Shown here piece by piece: positions 25,291-32,694 of a DNA stretch of 64,000 nt. The notes below the pieces were generated by a model that did not search any database, was not told where the DNA came from, and was given only the letters and a program-made list of their open reading frames with translations. Both the position numbers and the translations under genes were made by a program. Within the stretch, counting starts at the first letter, position 1; each line of letters opens with the position of its first letter. The stretch is from Streptomyces caatingaensis (GTDB taxonomy: Bacteria > Actinomycetota > Actinomycetes > Streptomycetales > Streptomycetaceae), in assembly GCF_001187435.1 (NCBI RefSeq), contig NZ_LFXA01000018.1:496001-560000 (forward strand), written 5' to 3'.

Positions 25291-26333
25291 TGGCTGCGAA
25301 GATGGAAATTCGACGGTGGCGCGGTATCGGCGTCGCGATGTCTGGTGTTGTGGCGCTTGGGGTGCTTGCGGCCACCGGTGTATACCTTTCAGGAGCTTTT
25401 GACGACTGGCAGGACAACCGTTCTCTCTCTTCAGCGTGCGGTGGAAGTCTCGATTACTCCGAACTGAAAGAGGTGCTGGGTGTCGATCGACTGCGGGCCA
25501 AGGGGTCGGGCTTATCGGACTGCAAGGTGGCCGATCCGGGTAATAGTGAGACATCTGTGGCCGTGAACATTAAACAGGGCGGAGGAGGCGAACGTCTGTT
25601 GTCGCTCATCGCCCGGATGGATTCTCATAAGCCCGGCCAGGCGGTGACCCCCGTGGGAAATGGGTGGGGCGCGATTTTGAGTACCGATGGCGGGACGACA
25701 TGGGCCGGTGCGTATATGGTCTGTCGCAAGCCTGCGAGAAGTGGAGAGAATGACGCCATCGTTGTGAGCATGCAGGTGGATCCAGCAGGCCCCGCAGAAC
25801 CCTTGAGTGCCGACAGGCGGGCTGGTTTGGCCCGTTCGTTGACCGGGACGCTCGGCAAGCTTGCGGACAAACGTGGATGCGAGGGGACGCCTCGCGGCAA
25901 CTGGATTGCTCGCCTGCCCGAAGATTCCACCAAGAACCTTAAACGGGCGGGAGAAGCCGTCGGAACCTGCCGAGGCGTTGCATCGGCGTCTTATGAATCG
26001 GCTGCGGATGGTACGGCTCCCATCGAGGACTGTTTCCTGGCCGATGAGAGAGGGAGGAAGAGGTTCAGACTCGCTGCCTACTATGGCCCCTACGCAAAAA
26101 GTGCGCGTCGCGAAACCCTGGTAGGTGCGGATATTCGTAGGCCTACTGGTGGTGGCGAGGGGGCATACTGGACGACAGCTTCCTGTTCCTCCGGGCAAGC
26201 TCTGTACACCGTTGAGAATCTGCACTACGCCGACGTCACGATAGCGCCGGATTCGCCGCAGGAAAAACAGGCACTGAAGACGTTTGCAGTGAACTCGGCG
26301 AAGCGGCATGGCTGTTCGCCGCCCGAATGGTGA
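25290..26333 (+). CDS. Membrane-anchored extracellular protein coupled to the 763-residue protein
   Basis: A 347-residue protein with a basic start, one transmembrane helix (GVAMSGVVALGVLAATGVYL) and a Cys-containing exterior domain (ACGG, DCKV, CEG, TCRG, DCFL, SCSS). I do not recognise the family. Translation starts on the overlapping TAATG of the previous gene, so the products probably act together; an anchor, chaperone or immunity partner are options (speculative). Codon 75 (25512-25514) is TTA, the codon read by bldA tRNA in Streptomyces, so expression is probably confined to late growth. Confidence 0.78.
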   Translation: MAAKMEIRRWRGIGVAMSGVVALGVLAATGVYLSGAFDDWQDNRSLSSACGGSLDYSELKEVLGVDRLRAKGSGLSDCKVADPGNSETSVAVNIKQGGGGERLLSLIARMDSHKPGQAVTPVGNGWGAILSTDGGTTWAGAYMVCRKPARSGENDAIVVSMQVDPAGPAEPLSADRRAGLARSLTGTLGKLADKRGCEGTPRGNWIARLPEDSTKNLKRAGEAVGTCRGVASASYESAADGTAPIEDCFLADERGRKRFRLAAYYGPYAKSARRETLVGADIRRPTGGGEGAYWTTASCSSGQALYTVENLHYADVTIAPDSPQEKQALKTFAVNSAKRHGCSPPEW

Positions 26334-26350
26334 TTGTTGGGGCGAAGTGT

Positions 26351-26366
26351 TCTGATGGCTATCAGA
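26351..26366. terminator. Short hairpin after the anchored protein gene
   Basis: TCTGAT-GGCT-ATCAGA begins 18 bases after the stop at 26333 and could end transcription. The stretch 26334-26631 holds no convincing gene; open frames in it have poor composition and no ribosome site. Confidence 0.4.
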
Positions 26367-26631
26367 GCCAATGGCCGAGTTCCCCTTCGCCCCCCGGAGT
26401 GGGCGTGCCCGCGTGACGGTATGAGGTACTGCGGCTGACCGTGTTTGACAAGCATCCGTCGCATGCGTCGGGCGGGGAGGGGAGGGGCTGTCTCGGGCTG
26501 CGGCGGCAGGCGTTGGGAGTGCGGGACGGGGTGGTGGAGAGCTGTGGAGGGATCTGCGGGCTGGAGGACGCGCGAGGGCCGTTGGCCGGCAACCGGAGGT
26601 GGGTGGTGTTCTCGCGGGAGGCGGCGCCGTG

Positions 26632-27294
26632 TTACGCGGGGCTGTGAGCGGGGTCGCGGCGGAGACGCTCCGGGGCATGCATGGGCGGGAGCAACGGCAC
26701 GTCGGACCGGTCCAGTTCCGTGCCCGAGGGGTATTTCGCGCAGGCCGCATCGGCGGAGACATTCAGGCCGTCCTCGGGATAGGTCATCAGCGAGATGCGG
26801 TCACCGGTGCCGGGGTGCTCCAGGACCAGGCCGATCGTGTCGGGGTAGGGCCTGCCGGGGATGACTTTCCAGCCCAGCCGGGTCACCTTCCGCCGTACGC
26901 GCTCCAAAGCGGGCGCCGCCTCGGAGCGGGGGACGCCCCGGAGGGTCCAGTTCTCCTGTACGGCGACGACGTGGGGCTCGGAGGGCGGCGGGTCCTGGTA
27001 GTCGTCCAGCTTGTGTTGCAGGCCCCGTCGGCGGCAGGCCGAGGGGTCGGCTTTCAGGCCCTGGTCGGGATCGTGGTCGTCCAGCCGGGCCCGGGGCAGG
27101 TCCAAGGCGTCGTAGACGGTCTGGGTGTGGCGGTCGAGCCGTGCGGCCGTGTCCGCCGGGCGGGCCACGGGATACGGCTCGCCCTCCCACTTCGGCTCGG
27201 CCCACTGGACAAATGCCAGGACGCCCGTGAGCAGCGCCCCGATTCCGACCAGCGCCGCAGTCGAAATGATGAGTCTCTTCCTTCGTCCGGTCAC
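26632..27294 (-). CDS. Membrane-anchored protein, paralogue A
   Basis: A 220-residue protein with a basic start, one transmembrane helix (IISTAALVGIGALLTGVLAF) and an external domain. Shared with its neighbour are DTAARLDRHTQTVYDALDLP, RARLDD, ALERVRRKV and CAKYPSGTELDRSDVP. I favour the GTG at 27294 because it aligns with the ATG of the paralogue; an ATG at 27330 would add residues that overlap the palindrome. The family is not recognised. The pair arose by tandem duplication, and each copy has the palindrome about 35 bases upstream. Confidence 0.75.
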   Translation of the reverse strand: MTGRRKRLIISTAALVGIGALLTGVLAFVQWAEPKWEGEPYPVARPADTAARLDRHTQTVYDALDLPRARLDDHDPDQGLKADPSACRRRGLQHKLDDYQDPPPSEPHVVAVQENWTLRGVPRSEAAPALERVRRKVTRLGWKVIPGRPYPDTIGLVLEHPGTGDRISLMTYPEDGLNVSADAACAKYPSGTELDRSDVPLLPPMHAPERLRRDPAHSPA

Positions 27295-27327
27295 GCCGGC
27301 ATCGTCCCGAGCCGGTGGCCCGACGGG

Positions 27328-27345
27328 CATGAGTACGGCTACCTA
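27328..27345 (-). promoter_or_regulatory. Copy 3 of the TGAGTA-N4-TACTCA palindrome
   Basis: Read on the gene strand, this is TAGGTAGCCGTACTCATG. It lies 34 bases upstream of the GTG at 27294. The altered half (TAGGTA for TGAGTA) overlaps the stop codon of the upstream paralogue, which may explain the change. Confidence 0.55.
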
Positions 27346-28002
27346 TTCGCGGGCAGCGGTGCGGAGTTGGGCCGGCGCCCGGTGGGTCGGGAGAGCGGGC
27401 CGGCCCGAGGAGTCGAGGTCCGTGTCCGAGGGGTAGCGCGCGCAGGCGGCGTGGGCGGAGATCATGAGGCGGTTGCCGGGGTTGGTCTGGATCTGGAGGG
27501 TGTCGCCGGTGGCCGGGTGGTCGAGGGTCAGCCAGAGCTCGTGGCCGGGTGTCGCGGCGTCGAACTTGGTGACCTTCCAGCCCTGCCGCGTCAGCCTCTG
27601 CCGCACCCGCTCCAGCGCGGGGCCCGCCTCAGCGCGCGGGACGTCCTTGAGGGCCCATTCCTCGCGCACGTCCACGACGTGGGGTGCGGCCGGCGGGTTG
27701 TCGTTCAGGTTGTCGGGCAGGTGGCGCAGGCCCTGGCGCGGGCACGCGTAGCCCTCGGCCTCCACACCGCGGCCCGCCCAGTCGTCGTCCAGCCGGGCCC
27801 GCGGCAGGCCGAGGGCGTCGTAGACGGACTGCGTGTGGCCGTCGAGCCGGGTGGCCGTGGCCGCCGGGCGGGCGAGCGGGTACGGGTCGCCCTCCCACAC
27901 CGTCTTCGCCCAGCGGGCGAACGACACCACGCCCATCACCAGGGCGGCGGCGCCTGCCAGGGCCGTGGTCGAGATGAGGAGGGTCTTCGTTCGTCCGGTC
28001 AT
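27343..28002 (-). CDS. Membrane-anchored protein, paralogue B
   Basis: A 219-residue protein with the same layout as paralogue A: MTGRTKTLLIST, one transmembrane helix, then TATRLDGHTQSVYDALGLPR, RARLDD, ALERVRQRL and CARYPSDTDLDSSGRP. I choose the ATG at 28002; one at 28011 is close and also possible. The function is unknown. It lies 48 bases upstream of paralogue A on the same strand and has its own perfect palindrome 35 bases upstream, so each copy probably keeps its own control. Confidence 0.75.
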   Translation of the reverse strand: MTGRTKTLLISTTALAGAAALVMGVVSFARWAKTVWEGDPYPLARPAATATRLDGHTQSVYDALGLPRARLDDDWAGRGVEAEGYACPRQGLRHLPDNLNDNPPAAPHVVDVREEWALKDVPRAEAGPALERVRQRLTRQGWKVTKFDAATPGHELWLTLDHPATGDTLQIQTNPGNRLMISAHAACARYPSDTDLDSSGRPALPTHRAPAQLRTAARE

Positions 28003-28036
28003 GTACGGCATCGTCCGTCGTCCGGAGGTGACGGGG

Positions 28037-28054
28037 CATGAGTACGGCTACTCA
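28037..28054 (-). promoter_or_regulatory. Copy 4 of the TGAGTA-N4-TACTCA palindrome (perfect)
   Basis: Read on the gene strand, this is TGAGTAGCCGTACTCATG, 35 bases upstream of the start at 28002. The spacing matches that of copy 3 before the paralogous gene, which argues for a working control site. Confidence 0.62.
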
Positions 28055-28180
28055 TCCGCTATCCGGAATCCGGCGCACCCCTTTGTGGGCAATCCGGTCG
28101 AGCGATTCTGATTGTCCCTCATTCGCTAACCTGTGCATCGATTGGATGTTTCTTTGTGAGCGCGTGAGGGCGGGATCACG

Positions 28181-28642
28181 GTGGGCTTCGTGGATGCCTC
28201 GGAGGCGGATCGTTCGGCGTCCGGGTGTCTGGACGTCGTCGCCGTGCCGCAGGTGGCCCCGGACGGCGCACTGGTCCGGGAGCTCTACGCGCACTCCAGC
28301 CGGATTCTCGACGCGCTGGCGCTGCGGCGGCGCGTGGGGCGGGCGGACGACGTGATGTCCGTGGTGTGTCCCGAGTGCGTGCCGTGGGGGTTCACGGAGA
28401 CGCCGTGTGCCGTGGGGCACCAGTGGTACGTGGACCGGGTGCGGGACACGGCGCTGCCGGAGGCGCTGGTGCGGCTGGGGGCGTGGTTCGAGGCGGGCGG
28501 CTGGGTCTCCTTCGAGGACGTCGCCGACGCGAGCCTGCTGTCGGCGGCGCGCAACGCGGAGGGGTACCGGGCGGGCGTGACGATCGTCGCCGGGGAGCGG
28601 CGGCTGATGGTCAGGGTGATCACGCCCTGCACACGGGTCTGA
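28181..28642 (+). CDS. Hypothetical protein with CPEC motif
   Basis: I do not recognise this 153-residue protein. It has no membrane segment. A Cys-rich stretch in the middle (VVCPECVPWGFTETPC, then GHQWY) could bind a metal. The C-terminal third is GYRAGVTIVAGERRLMVRVI. The GTG at 28181 is the earliest plausible start; another GTG nine bases on is an alternative, and neither has a strong ribosome site. GC3 is high throughout, which supports coding. It is followed after 17 bases by a membrane protein gene on the same strand. Confidence 0.65.
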   Translation: MGFVDASEADRSASGCLDVVAVPQVAPDGALVRELYAHSSRILDALALRRRVGRADDVMSVVCPECVPWGFTETPCAVGHQWYVDRVRDTALPEALVRLGAWFEAGGWVSFEDVADASLLSAARNAEGYRAGVTIVAGERRLMVRVITPCTRV

Positions 28643-28659
28643 GACGAGAGGGGGCTCGC

Positions 28660-29457
28660 GTGGCCGGGTACGGGGGAGTGCTGCCGGTGAGCGGAGCGGC
28701 CCTGGCGGCCGATCCCCGGCTCGCGGCGGCCGTCGGGGACATCGGACGGCGGAGCGGCGTCGACTACTTCGACGACGAGGCGGTGCGGGCCGTGCTCGGC
28801 GCGCACCGCGTCCGCCACGGGGCGGCGACGTGGCTCTGCCTGGCGGCGTTCGTGGGCGGGCTGGGCCTGCTCGTCCCGGCCGCCGCCGCGGGACGGCTTC
28901 TGCCGCTCGCCGGGGCCGCCGTTCTCCTCCCGGTCTCGATTCCGGTTCTGATCCTGTCCGCCGCGGTGACCCAACAGAGGTGGCGGCACCCGCAGTTGGT
29001 GGCCTACCGGCAGGTGCTCACCGCGGCCGCGGCGCACGGTGTGGACGTCGTCCACGTCCCCGGCTGGCTGCCCCGCCCGGCCGCCGCCGCGTGGCCGCCG
29101 TCCCCGGCCGACTACCGGCCGCGCCCCGCGACCCCCGTCCCCGTGCCGCCCGAGCCCGACGCCGTCGCCGAGTACGAGCGTCTCGCGGAGAAGGGCGGCC
29201 GGCACGACGAGGCCGGCTGGATCCTCGTCCTGGGCGCCTTCCTCGTGTGCCTCATCGTCGACAAGCCCCTCGGATGGGCAGGACTCCTGCTCGTACCCCT
29301 CGCCGGGTGGGTCTGGCTCGCCGGCCACCGGCTGGGCAGGCGGCAGCGGGAGCTGGAGGAGCAGGCGCGGGAGTACGTACGGGAGTTGACGGCCGCGCGG
29401 GCGCACGGCGCGGAGACGCTGGAGCTGTCGCGGCAGCTCAGCCGGCTCCTCGGCTAG
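28660..29457 (+). CDS. Multi-pass membrane protein of unknown function
   Basis: The 265-residue protein has two hydrophobic pairs: TWLCLAAFVGGLGLLVPAAA with LPLAGAAVLLPVSIPVLILS near residues 50-105, and WILVLGAFLVCLIVDKPLGW with AGLLLVPLAGWVWLAG near 190-225. A charged helix (RRQRELEEQAREYVRELTAA) follows. The GTG at 28660 has GAGAGGGGG 6 bases upstream. Its stop overlaps the stop of the opposing small membrane gene in a shared CTAG. No family is recognised. Confidence 0.78.
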   Translation: MAGYGGVLPVSGAALAADPRLAAAVGDIGRRSGVDYFDDEAVRAVLGAHRVRHGAATWLCLAAFVGGLGLLVPAAAAGRLLPLAGAAVLLPVSIPVLILSAAVTQQRWRHPQLVAYRQVLTAAAAHGVDVVHVPGWLPRPAAAAWPPSPADYRPRPATPVPVPPEPDAVAEYERLAEKGGRHDEAGWILVLGAFLVCLIVDKPLGWAGLLLVPLAGWVWLAGHRLGRRQRELEEQAREYVRELTAARAHGAETLELSRQLSRLLG

Positions 29458-29795
29458 GGGTGCGAGCCCGCGATCGCGAGGACGACGAACCACGCGACGG
29501 CCAGCGTCGCCATCGCCGCGACCCAGGCCAGGGGCGCGAGCTCGCGGCGCGAGACGAGGCCCCAGGTGCCCAGGGGCGCTGCCGCCAGGGCGGCGCCCAG
29601 CGGGACGTAGGCCACCAACTGCTGTCCGGCCGCGGTGCAGATCAGCTGGGTGTCCTCCGGTGCGCAGGGGTCACTGGCCATCACGGCGAGGGGTGCGAAG
29701 AGGAACGTGGCTCCTGCGAAGAGCCAGAGCACCAGGCCGCCGATGGCCTTGAGGCAGTTGGCGGCGGCGCTCTCGTGTCGGGCGGCTGCTGTCAT
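29454..29795 (-). CDS. Small membrane protein
   Basis: A 113-residue protein with three hydrophobic segments: GGLVLWLFAGATFLFAPLAV, QLVAYVPLGAALAAAPLGTW and PLAWVAAMATLAVAWFVVLA. A short loop between the first two contains two cysteines (DPCAPEDTQLICT). The ATG at 29795 starts just before the first helix. Longer readings run through the palindrome and the tRNA and are unlikely. Function unknown. Copy 5 of the palindrome lies 60 bases upstream. Confidence 0.7.
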   Translation of the reverse strand: MTAAARHESAAANCLKAIGGLVLWLFAGATFLFAPLAVMASDPCAPEDTQLICTAAGQQLVAYVPLGAALAAAPLGTWGLVSRRELAPLAWVAAMATLAVAWFVVLAIAGSHP

Positions 29796-29855
29796 GTCCG
29801 CCACGCTAGAAACCCGTGCCCGCACCCGGCATCCGTCCCCGTGCGGGTGCGGCCG

Positions 29856-29873
29856 TGAGTAGGCGTACTCACG
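29856..29873 (+). promoter_or_regulatory. Copy 5 of the TGAGTA-N4-TACTCA palindrome (perfect)
   Basis: TGAGTAGGCGTACTCACG lies between tRNA-Cys and the small membrane protein, 60 bases upstream of the start at 29795. Its asymmetric flank points the opposite way relative to its gene compared with copies 3 and 4. Confidence 0.58.
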
Positions 29874-29879
29874 GCGCAG

Positions 29880-29951
29880 AGGCCGTGGCGGGAATCGAAC
29901 CCGCGTAACTCGCTTTGCAGGCGAGTCCCTGAACCACTCGGGCACACGGCC
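29880..29951 (-). tRNA. tRNA-Cys (GCA)
   Basis: The 72-base gene folds into a full cloverleaf. The acceptor arms GGCCGTG and CACGGCC pair, and the anticodon loop CTGCAAA gives anticodon GCA. The T arm reads CGGGTTCGATTCCCG, and the discriminator is U, as expected for tRNA-Cys. CCA is not encoded. No integrase or att-like duplication was seen beside it. Confidence 0.95.
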
Positions 29952-30052
29952 GTGTCGAGCTGTCGCTCGTCACCACAGGAACGACCTTAGGGTCGGGGCG
30001 GGCGCGGGCTCAACGGTTCGGCGGGGAGTGCCATGGACCGGACATGTGCCGT

Positions 30053-30949
30053 TCACGGGACCGCCCCGCGGGTCAGGAACTCCTCGACCACCGGGCGGAA
30101 GACGTCCGGCTCGTCCACCCAGGGGTAGTGGCCGACGTCGTAGAGGGGGCGGACCGTGGCGTGGGGGAAGGAGGCGGCGACGAGTTCGCCGGCGCGCATG
30201 CCGGTGACGGCGTCGCGGTCGCCGGTGAGGACGAGGACGGGGCAGGTGACGGCGCGCAGGTGGTCGAGGACGGCGCGGCGGGCGGCGTCGTCCACGCCCT
30301 CCCAGAAGGCGATGCGGGGGACGGGGTGGAGCTGGCCGTCCTCGGTGGCGGCGTGGGCGCGCTGCGGGGCGTCCCAGCGGGCGTACGCGAGGGGGGCCGC
30401 GCGGCGGAGCAGGGCGCGGGCCTCGGTGAAGTCGCGGGCGTCGGGGAGGGAGTGGGCGGCGACGTAGGCGTCCACCCACCAGTCCTCGGCGGCGCGGGAC
30501 TCGAAGATCTCCTCGGCGTCGCCGGGGAGTTCGCCCTGGAGGCGGGAGCCGGGGGTGACGAGGACGAGGCGGGTGAGGTGGTGGGGGTAGAGCGCGGCGT
30601 ACGCCTGGGCCGTGGCGCAGGCGGCGTCGTGGGCGAGGAGGGCGAAGCGGTCGAGGCCGAGGTGGGCGCGGAGGGACTCCACGTCCTCGGCCAGGGCGGG
30701 GAAGGCGTAGCCGGACGGGTCGGGGGCCGGGGGCGAGGCGCCGGTGCCGCGGGAGTCGGGGATCACCAGGGTGTGGCGGGCGTCGAGGCCGCCCAGGTCG
30801 CCGAGGTAGGCGGCGTCGCGGCCGGGGCCGCCGGCGAGGCAGATCACGGGCGGGCGGCCGGCGGCGGCGCCGGGCTCGCGGGCCGGGAGGGTGCGGTAGG
30901 CCAGTTCGGCTCCGTCGTAGGAGCGGTAGTGCGCTGCGGTTTGCGGCAT
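30053..30949 (-). CDS. Alpha/beta hydrolase, proline iminopeptidase-like with Asp nucleophile
   Basis: A 298-residue alpha/beta hydrolase. The oxyanion region is CLAGGPGRDAAYLGDL, followed by IPDSRGTGAS. The nucleophile elbow reads LLAHDAACATA, which places Asp where iminopeptidases have Ser; His is present in DVGHYPWVDEP and Asp in TGDRDAV. Asp elbows occur in epoxide hydrolase and dehalogenase relatives, so the reaction is uncertain. The start at 30949 gives MPQTAAHYRSYDG; 30961 is an alternative. It is divergent from a LysR gene 88 bases away. Confidence 0.85.
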   Translation of the reverse strand: MPQTAAHYRSYDGAELAYRTLPAREPGAAAGRPPVICLAGGPGRDAAYLGDLGGLDARHTLVIPDSRGTGASPPAPDPSGYAFPALAEDVESLRAHLGLDRFALLAHDAACATAQAYAALYPHHLTRLVLVTPGSRLQGELPGDAEEIFESRAAEDWWVDAYVAAHSLPDARDFTEARALLRRAAPLAYARWDAPQRAHAATEDGQLHPVPRIAFWEGVDDAARRAVLDHLRAVTCPVLVLTGDRDAVTGMRAGELVAASFPHATVRPLYDVGHYPWVDEPDVFRPVVEEFLTRGAVP

Positions 30950-31021
30950 ATGTCCACCATGCCTCATGGGTTGGGTGATCCAGAAGCAATCCATCAGTGA
31001 ACTCCCCGCTGCCCCAAAATC

Positions 31022-31029
31022 CGCTTATG
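31022..31029. promoter_or_regulatory. Shared CGCTTATG element upstream of the LysR gene
   Basis: CGCTTATG lies 9 bases before the LysR start, inside AATC-N7-GATT. Its complement CATAAGCG recurs at 32025-32032 before the cysteine dioxygenase gene. A shared LysR binding element is plausible. Confidence 0.35.
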
Positions 31030-31037
31030 ATTCCGGT

Positions 31038-31946
31038 GTGTTCGACTCGCGGCACATCAAGACGTTCCACGCGGTGGTGGCGGCCGGTTCGTACTCCGCG
31101 GCCGCCCGCGTGCTCGGATACACCCAGCCCGCGATCACCCAGCAGATGAAGGCGCTCGAACGGGCCGTCGGCACCCCGCTGTTCACCCGGGTCGGGCGCC
31201 GCATGCGGCTGACCGAGGCGGGCGAGGCCCTCGCCCGGCACGCGGAGACGATCCTCGACACGCTCACCGTGGCCCAGCAGCAGATGAGTTCGCTGACGCG
31301 GCTGCGCTCCGGGCGGGTCCGGATGTGCGCGTTCCCGAGCGCGGGCGCCACACTCGTCCCCGAGGCGCTGGCCCGGCTCGCGGCCGACCACCCGGGCGTG
31401 CGGGTCGAGCTGCTGGAGGGCGAGCCGCCGGAGTCGCTGCGCCGCCTGGAGCGCGGCGAGTTCGACATCGCCCTCGCCTTCACCTACCCCGGGCTGCACG
31501 ACGAGGTGCCGGACGAGCTCGTCGAAATACCGCTGCTGGAGGACCAGTTGACGGTGCTGATGCCCGCCGGGCACCCGCTGGCCCGCCGCCGCGCCGTCGT
31601 CCTGGCCGACCTCGCCGAGGAGCGCTGGATCGCCGGCTGCCTGCGCTGCCGCACCAACTTCCTGCACGAGTGCACCCAGGTCGGCTTCGCGCCCGACATA
31701 GCGTTCACCACGGACGACATCCTGGTCGTGCAGTCGCTCGTCGCGGAGGGGCTCGGGGTGGCGATGATGCCGGGGCTGGTGCTGTCGTTCCTGCGCCACG
31801 ACCGGATCGTCGGCCGGCCGCTCGACCCGGCGTCGCGCCGCCAGGTCTCCGCGTACGTCCTGCGCGACCACCTCCGCGTCCCGGCCACCGCGCTCGTGCT
31901 GGACGAGCTGAAGGCGGCGGCGCGGCGGCGGGCCGGCTGCTGCTGA
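31038..31946 (+). CDS. LysR-family regulator of the cysteine dioxygenase locus
   Basis: A 302-residue LysR protein. The HTH reads FHAVVAAGSYSAAARVLGYT then QPAITQQMKALERAV. The effector domain contains MCAFPSAGATLVPEAL and a cysteine pair, AGCLRCRTNF, around residue 200. The GTG at 31038 places the HTH at the very N-terminus. It is divergent from the hydrolase and upstream of the cysteine dioxygenase and sulfate exporter genes. Control of these sulfur genes is therefore likely, supported by palindromes in the gap before the dioxygenase gene. Confidence 0.9.
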   Translation: MFDSRHIKTFHAVVAAGSYSAAARVLGYTQPAITQQMKALERAVGTPLFTRVGRRMRLTEAGEALARHAETILDTLTVAQQQMSSLTRLRSGRVRMCAFPSAGATLVPEALARLAADHPGVRVELLEGEPPESLRRLERGEFDIALAFTYPGLHDEVPDELVEIPLLEDQLTVLMPAGHPLARRRAVVLADLAEERWIAGCLRCRTNFLHECTQVGFAPDIAFTTDDILVVQSLVAEGLGVAMMPGLVLSFLRHDRIVGRPLDPASRRQVSAYVLRDHLRVPATALVLDELKAAARRRAGCC

Positions 31947-31985
31947 ACCCGGCGGGCCCGGCGGGCGGGCGGCGCGGCCCGGCCC

Positions 31986-32065
31986 GTTCGAACCGGTCGA
32001 ACCCACCACCCCGTTCGAACAAACCATAAGCGCCGCTTCGCCCCCGCCCAACGAACTGTCGTTGG
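31986..32065. promoter_or_regulatory. Cluster of palindromes before the cysteine dioxygenase gene
   Basis: Three exact inverted repeats lie in the 151-base gap: GTTCGA-N5-TCGAAC (31986-32002), GTTCGAAC (32013-32020) and CCAACGA-ACTG-TCGTTGG (32048-32065). CATAAGCG (32025-32032) is between them. Candidate operators for the adjacent LysR protein. Confidence 0.5.
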
Positions 32066-32097
32066 ACGTGATCCACCGGCCGCCCGACGCTGCCCGT

Positions 32098-32694
32098 ATG
32101 ACGACACCCACCGCGCCGACCGTGTCCGCAGCTCCGCCCCCGCCCCCGGCCACCGCCCGCCTCCGCGGGCTCGTCGACGAGATCAGGGAGGCGGTGGACC
32201 GCGGTCTGCCGCCCGACACGACCGCCTACCTCGTCGGCGAGCTGCTCGCCGGCCACCTCGGGGCGCCCGACCTGCTCACCGACGCGCAGCGCGCCGGGGA
32301 CCCGCACCACTACCGCCAGCACGTCCTGCACGCCGAACCGGACGGCGGCTTCTCGGTCGTGGCCCTGGTGTGGCTGCCCGGGCAGGGGACGCCGATCCAC
32401 GACCACGTCGCGTGGTGCGTGACCGGCGTGCACGAGGGCACGGAGAGCGAGCGCCGCTACCGGCTCGTCCCCGACGGGCCGAGCGCGCGGCTCGTCGCCG
32501 TCGAGGACGTGGTCAACCGGCAGGGCGAGGTGTGCGGCTTCGCGCCGCCCGGCGACATCCACCGGGTGCGCAACGCCTCCTCCGGCCCGGCGGTCTCGAT
32601 CCACGTCTACGGCGCGGACGTCTCGCGGCTGGGCACGAGCGTGCGGCGCGTGTACCGGCTGCCGGCGGACGACGCGCCGCGGGCGCACCGGTGA
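32098..32694 (+). CDS. Cysteine dioxygenase
   Basis: A 198-residue cupin enzyme that oxidises cysteine to cysteine sulfinate with non-haem iron. The metal ligands are visible as His101 and His103 (PIHDHVAWC) and His155 (GDIHRV). Cys107 follows in the HxHxxxC spacing characteristic of cysteine dioxygenases, where this Cys can form a thioether with a Tyr. The ATG at 32098 opens a Pro-rich N-terminus. The stop overlaps the GTG of the exporter gene, so oxidation and export are coupled in one operon. Confidence 0.92.
   Translation: MTTPTAPTVSAAPPPPPATARLRGLVDEIREAVDRGLPPDTTAYLVGELLAGHLGAPDLLTDAQRAGDPHHYRQHVLHAEPDGGFSVVALVWLPGQGTPIHDHVAWCVTGVHEGTESERRYRLVPDGPSARLVAVEDVVNRQGEVCGFAPPGDIHRVRNASSGPAVSIHVYGADVSRLGTSVRRVYRLPADDAPRAHR

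Noticed and set aside
26441..26647. Short plus-strand frame after the anchored protein gene
   Set aside because: Composition is poor, there is no ribosome site, and it overlaps the end of the opposing paralogue A. It could be a decayed remnant, but I cannot support it.
29880..29951. Integration site at tRNA-Cys for the accessory region 13.6-29.9 kb
   Set aside because: I looked for an integrase gene and for a repeated tRNA 3' end near 13.6 kb and found neither, so an integrative element is not supported.
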